Source: Aquimarina sp. ERC-38 (GTDB taxonomy: Bacteria > Bacteroidota > Bacteroidia > Flavobacteriales > Flavobacteriaceae). From it: DNA of 64,000 bases. Location of the stretch: positions 2,275,501 through 2,339,500 of the forward strand of contig NZ_CP098511.1 in assembly GCF_026222555.1 (NCBI RefSeq). Direction: 5' to 3'. Both the position numbers and the translations under genes were made by a program. The notes under the pieces are model-generated. The model saw only the letters and a list, made by a program, of their open reading frames with translations, ran no database searches and was not told the origin of the DNA. Positions 58,979-64,000 of this stretch are shown one piece after another. The stretch's first letter is position 1. Each line of letters starts with the position of its first letter.

Positions 58979-59971
58979 ATGGCCATATTAAATTTTCAAA
59001 AGCCCGATAAAGTTATAATGATTGACTCTAGCGAGTTCAACGGTAGATTCGAATTCAGGCCTTTGGAGCCGGGTTACGGATTAACTGTTGGTAATGCTTT
59101 ACGAAGAGTATTATTATCGTCATTAGAAGGTTTTGCCATTACATCACTTCGGATTGAAGGAGTAGATCATGAGTTTTCTACTATATCCGGAGTAGTTGAG
59201 GATGTTACTGAAATTATTCTAAATTTAAAGCAGGTTAGATTTAAGCGTCAGATTGAAGATGTAGATAATGAATCTGTTACCATTTCCATATCAGGTCAGG
59301 AGCAATTAACCGCAGGTGATTTTCAAAAATTTATTTCAGGTTTTCAAGTCTTGAATCCTGATTTGGTAATTTGTAACATGGATAAAAAGGTTACATTAAA
59401 CCTTGAGATTGCTATCGAAAAGGGTAGAGGATATGTTCCAGCAGAAGAAAATAAGAAATCTAATGCACCTATTGGGACTATTTTTACAGATTCTATTTAT
59501 ACACCTATCAAGAATGTAAAATATAGTATTGAGAATTATCGTGTCGAACAGAAAACGGATTATGAAAAATTGGTTTTTGAAATAGTGACTGATGGTTCTA
59601 TCCATCCTAAAGAAGCCTTGACTGAGGCTGCCAAAATTTTAATCCATCACTTTATGTTATTCTCTGACGAAAGAATTACACTGGAAGCAGATGAGATTGC
59701 CCAGACAGAAACATATGATGAAGAATCACTTCATATGAGACAGTTGCTAAAAACTAAATTGATAGATATGGACTTGTCCGTGCGTGCTTTAAATTGTTTA
59801 AAAGCAGCCGAAGTTGATACATTGGGTGATTTAGTTTCCTATAATAAAAATGACTTAATGAAATTCAGAAATTTCGGTAAGAAGTCATTAACTGAATTGG
59901 AAGAACTGGTGAATGTAAAAGGTTTAAATTTCGGGATGGACCTAACTAAATATAAATTAGATAAAGATTAA
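58979..59971 (+). CDS. rpoA: RNA polymerase alpha subunit
   Basis: 330 residues: the dimerising N-terminal domain ([24 protein letters not shown] at about 28-51) and a C-terminal domain with the HhH segment ([20 protein letters not shown], then [13 protein letters not shown]). Standard length. It lies between rpsD and rplQ in the alpha operon. Confidence 0.99.
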   Translation: MAILNFQKPDKVIMIDSSEFNGRFEFRPLEPGYGLTVGNALRRVLLSSLEGFAITSLRIEGVDHEFSTISGVVEDVTEIILNLKQVRFKRQIEDVDNESVTISISGQEQLTAGDFQKFISGFQVLNPDLVICNMDKKVTLNLEIAIEKGRGYVPAEENKKSNAPIGTIFTDSIYTPIKNVKYSIENYRVEQKTDYEKLVFEIVTDGSIHPKEALTEAAKILIHHFMLFSDERITLEADEIAQTETYDEESLHMRQLLKTKLIDMDLSVRALNCLKAAEVDTLGDLVSYNKNDLMKFRNFGKKSLTELEELVNVKGLNFGMDLTKYKLDKD

Positions 59972-60039
59972 TTAATACCATCATATTTTGCTCTTCGCAT
60001 GAGGTGAATTGAGCAAGATGATGGAATAAAATAAAGGTC

Positions 60040-60525
60040 ATGAGACACGGAAAAAAGATAAATCACCTAGGTAGAAAAACTGCCCATCGTAAAGCAATGC
60101 TCGCGAATATGGCATGTTCGCTTATTGAACATAAAAGAATCAATACTACTACGGCAAAAGCTAAAGCTTTAAAGCAATTTGTGGAGCCTTTAATTACAAA
60201 ATCCAAAGAGGATTCTACTCATAACCGAAGAATTGTTTTTAGTAAATTAAGAAACAAATATGCGGTTGCAGAATTGTTTCGGGATGTAGCAGCTAAGATC
60301 GGTGATCGCCCTGGTGGATATACCCGAATTATTAAATTGGGTAATCGTTTAGGTGATAATGCAGATATGGCAATGATAGAATTAGTAGACTACAATACAT
60401 TGTATAATGCAGGTAAGCCAGTTAAAAAGAAAACTACTCGACGAGGAAGGTCTAAAAAGGATGCTACCACAGCATCACAGCCGGTAGCTCCTATAGCTGA
60501 GGTTTCTAATTCAGAAGAAGAGTAA
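60040..60525 (+). CDS. rplQ: 50S ribosomal protein L17
   Basis: 161 residues. [25 protein letters not shown] is the L17 N terminus. The C-terminal 45 residues (Lys-rich, then [19 protein letters not shown]) extend beyond the 127-residue E. coli form, as usual in Bacteroidota. Last gene of the superoperon, followed by a terminator. Confidence 0.98.
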   Translation: MRHGKKINHLGRKTAHRKAMLANMACSLIEHKRINTTTAKAKALKQFVEPLITKSKEDSTHNRRIVFSKLRNKYAVAELFRDVAAKIGDRPGGYTRIIKLGNRLGDNADMAMIELVDYNTLYNAGKPVKKKTTRRGRSKKDATTASQPVAPIAEVSNSEEE

Positions 60526-60551
60526 AAGATGATAATTGATAAAATATAGAT

Positions 60552-60590
60552 AAAAAAGGATAGGCTAATTTTTAGTTTATCCTTTTTTTT
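60552..60590 (+). terminator. intrinsic terminator after rplQ
   Basis: An 11-bp stem (AAAAAAGGATA at 60552-60562 with TATCCTTTTTT at 60578-60588) and inner pairing CTAA/TTAG, followed by further T residues to 60590. The A-T rich shape would allow termination in either direction. It closes the ribosomal superoperon before carA. Confidence 0.85.
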
Positions 60591-60620
60591 TAGATAACAA
60601 TATGTAACCAAAGAACTAAT

Positions 60621-61736
60621 ATGAAGTATCAAGCACAACATAAGGCTTTGATTTTACTGGAAGATGGAACCGTATTTTTTGGTAAATCAGTATCAAAAGA
60701 AGGAACAGCTTTCGGAGAAGTTTGTTTTAATACAGGAATGACCGGATACCAGGAAATATTTACCGATCCTTCTTACTTCGGACAAATTATGATCACCACT
60801 AATGCCCATATTGGTAATTACGGAACTAAAGAAGAAGAGAGTGAGTCAGATTCCGTAAAAATTGCAGGATTAGTAGTTAAAAATTTTAGTTATGAATACT
60901 CCAGAGATCAAGCAGATAGTTCCCTTCAGGAATTTGTAGATAAAAATAAGCTTATGGCTATTTCAGATGTAGATACTCGGGCGTTGGTCAGTTACATAAG
61001 GGAGAACGGGGCAATGAACGCAGTGATTTCTACTCGAGTACATGAAATTGATCAGTTAAAGAAAGAATTGGCGGACATACCAAGTATGGATGGGTTGGAA
61101 TTAGCATCTAAAGTATCTACTACGGAACCATACACTGTAGGTAATGAAGATGCAACAATCAAAATTGCAGCATTAGATCTGGGAGTTAAGAGAAGTATAT
61201 TAGAAAATCTTGCGGGCAGAGGAGCTTATATTAAAGTTTTTCCACAGAAAACTACGTATGAGGAAATGAAAGCATGGGATCCGGATGGCTATTTTCTTTC
61301 TAACGGACCGGGAGATCCCGAACCTTTATCTGATGCTATTCAATTGACTAAAAAAATATTAGATAACAATCACCCTTTATTCGGTATTTGCTTAGGACAT
61401 CAGGTAATTGCATTAGCTAACGGGATTAGTACCTATAAGATGCACCATGGACATAGGGGGATTAATCACCCGGTGAAGAACCTACTTACCGGAAAAGGAG
61501 AGATTACCTCTCAAAACCACGGTTTTGCTATTCATAGAGAAGAAACCGAAAAACATGAAGATGTAGAAATTACACATGTACATCTTAATGATCATACCGT
61601 TGCCGGTATCCGTATGAAGTCTAAAAATTGTTTTTCCGTACAATACCACCCGGAAGCAAGTCCTGGTCCTAATGATTCCAAATATTTATTCGACCTGTTT
61701 ATAGAGAACATTAAAAAAGCAACCGTAGTTGCTTAA
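60621..61736 (+). CDS. carA: carbamoyl-phosphate synthase small (glutaminase) subunit
   Basis: 371 residues. The N-terminal CPSase domain (to about 150) has GTAFGEVCFNTGMTGYQEI. The C-terminal class I glutamine amidotransferase domain has the catalytic Cys in GICLGHQVIAL and the His-Glu pair in QYHPEASPGP. It hydrolyses glutamine and channels ammonia to CarB for pyrimidine and arginine synthesis. carB is not adjacent in this window. It follows the ribosomal terminator by about 30 nt, the usual flavobacterial neighbour. Confidence 0.98.
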   Translation: MKYQAQHKALILLEDGTVFFGKSVSKEGTAFGEVCFNTGMTGYQEIFTDPSYFGQIMITTNAHIGNYGTKEEESESDSVKIAGLVVKNFSYEYSRDQADSSLQEFVDKNKLMAISDVDTRALVSYIRENGAMNAVISTRVHEIDQLKKELADIPSMDGLELASKVSTTEPYTVGNEDATIKIAALDLGVKRSILENLAGRGAYIKVFPQKTTYEEMKAWDPDGYFLSNGPGDPEPLSDAIQLTKKILDNNHPLFGICLGHQVIALANGISTYKMHHGHRGINHPVKNLLTGKGEITSQNHGFAIHREETEKHEDVEITHVHLNDHTVAGIRMKSKNCFSVQYHPEASPGPNDSKYLFDLFIENIKKATVVA

Positions 61737-61825
61737 CAAAAAAAGCTAAAACCCTGTAGTTAATAACTTAACCTATAGGATATATTATAATATATAAAAT
61801 TTAAAGGGAGTATCCGGGATATTAA

Positions 61826-63166
<1,341 letters not shown>

Positions 63167-63680
63167 TTTGATTATTCGTTAGTAGATACCTGTATGAACA
63201 TAGTACTCAATACAATATTTGTTGATTACGATTGTAGAATAGATAATGTCTTTTCTAAATTTTTGAAAAGTATATCATTATTACAAGGATACTAATTACA
63301 GAAATAAATCTAAAACCGGAATTTTGACACTAGTCTGATTCCGGGTTAGATTATCATAATCTCACTGAACTTACCTTAACTTTTCTACTAACTAAATTTA
63401 GAAGTTTGAGTTTAGCTACAATCAGGATAGTTTAGTGTAATAGTAAGAATTAAATATTGAGGTTGTTCCAAGTTCGATTTAGTAATTAGGTATCTTGACA
63501 AGTCGGTTTAGTTAATGATAAAGAACCTAAACAAATTTGTTTAGCGCACAATTAGAACAAAACAGGATAATTAAAGAAATATCGCAAGGATTTAAGGTTT
63601 CTTTAACCTTCAATTCTTTATAAATTCAAAAGAAAAAAAGGATAATTTGTAAATTTAGGCCTTTAAAATAAATTAGATAT
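63167..63680. other. 514-nt intergenic stretch between eno and gltA
   Basis: I find no open frame or recognisable RNA gene. Close to the citrate synthase start there is an A-rich run (63628-63638) and GATAATTTG (63640-63648), a weak -7-like match only. A short hairpin AAGGTT/AACCTT is at about 63594-63610. Confidence 0.5.
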
Positions 63681-64000
63681 ATGTCAGAGAAAGCAACGAT
63701 TACAATTGATGGTAAATCTTATGAATTCCCAATAATTACCGGAACTGAAAATGAAAAGGGAATTGATATTAAAAATCTGAGAAATGCCTCTGGCGGAATT
63801 ACAACCCTTGACCCGGGTTTTAAAAATACAGGAAGCTGCGAAAGTGCCATTACCTATCTTGATGGTGAACAGGGCATCTTAAGATATAGAGGATACGCAA
63901 TTGAGGATTTAGCAGATAAAGCAAACTTCCTGGAAGTAGCTTATTTGTTAATCTTTGGAGAATTACCTACTAAAGCGCAATTGTCAAAATTTGATCAGGA
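63681..64000 (+). CDS. gltA: citrate synthase, 5' part (continues beyond window)
   Basis: Only the first 106 codons are visible from ATG 63681. They read [26 protein letters not shown] sequence, then [31 protein letters not shown] and [14 protein letters not shown], the conserved N-terminal domain of type II (hexameric-group) citrate synthase. The catalytic His and Asp lie beyond the window. It condenses acetyl-CoA and oxaloacetate in the TCA cycle. Confidence 0.97.
   Translation, partial: MSEKATITIDGKSYEFPIITGTENEKGIDIKNLRNASGGITTLDPGFKNTGSCESAITYLDGEQGILRYRGYAIEDLADKANFLEVAYLLIFGELPTKAQLSKFDQ

Overview
The window is AT-rich and reads as a marine-type member of the Flavobacteriaceae (Bacteroidota). 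The evidence is the SusC/SusD pair, Bacteroidota-type promoters (TTG, about 19-20 nt, TAnnTTTG), near absence of Shine-Dalgarno sequences, and the flavobacterial str-S10-spc-alpha order without tuf. An Aquimarina-like genus is plausible, but I cannot prove it from this sequence.

Layout. (1) 53-17878: a nonribosomal peptide synthetase (NRPS) locus. Two NRPS proteins carry four modules (C-A-T, then C-A-T-E-C-A-T-C-A-T-R). They end in a NAD(P)H reductase release domain, followed by an overlapping gene for an unusual two-half class III aminotransferase. (2) 18088-26390: an export and tailoring operon with a LolA-like periplasmic protein, a flavin monooxygenase, two FtsX/LolC-like permeases, a LolD/MacB-like ATPase and an outer-membrane beta-barrel. 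A decayed insertion sequence (IS) sits between the two permease genes. (3) 26423-34290: an IS graveyard. It holds one intact IS4-like element with 9-bp target duplications, a lone membrane-protein gene, and fragments or nested copies of IS982, IS630, IS3, IS5, IS256 and IS1595 types, nearly all inactivated. (4) 34870-42783, minus strand: a SusC-SusD-lipoprotein operon with no degradative enzymes beside it, and an Omp85-like protein. (5) 42963-60525: the ribosomal superoperon rpsL to rplQ. It contains fusA, secY, infA and rpoA, plus rpmD and rpmJ, which are short. (6) 60621-64000: carA, eno and the start of a citrate synthase gene.

How the biosynthetic part may work (inference). An upstream partner outside the window probably feeds module 1, because the first protein begins with a TubC-type docking domain and a condensation domain. 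Modules 1-4 would add Leu-like, D-configured unknown, Ile-like and aromatic residues. The R domain would release a peptide aldehyde. The aminotransferase could convert this to an amine, as MxcL does for myxochelin, and the flavin monooxygenase could oxidise it further. The LolA/FtsX/ATPase/OMP set would move the product, or lipoproteins, across the envelope.

The observations I rate highest are: the fused aminotransferase, whose two halves appear to have lost complementary catalytic elements; a 1366-bp block, identical by eye, that encodes the C domains of modules 1 and 2; a third NRPS segment in the same divergent codon style; a MITE-like element with 20-bp inverted ends and an 8-bp target duplication; and the reconstructable IS5/IS256/IS1595 nest.
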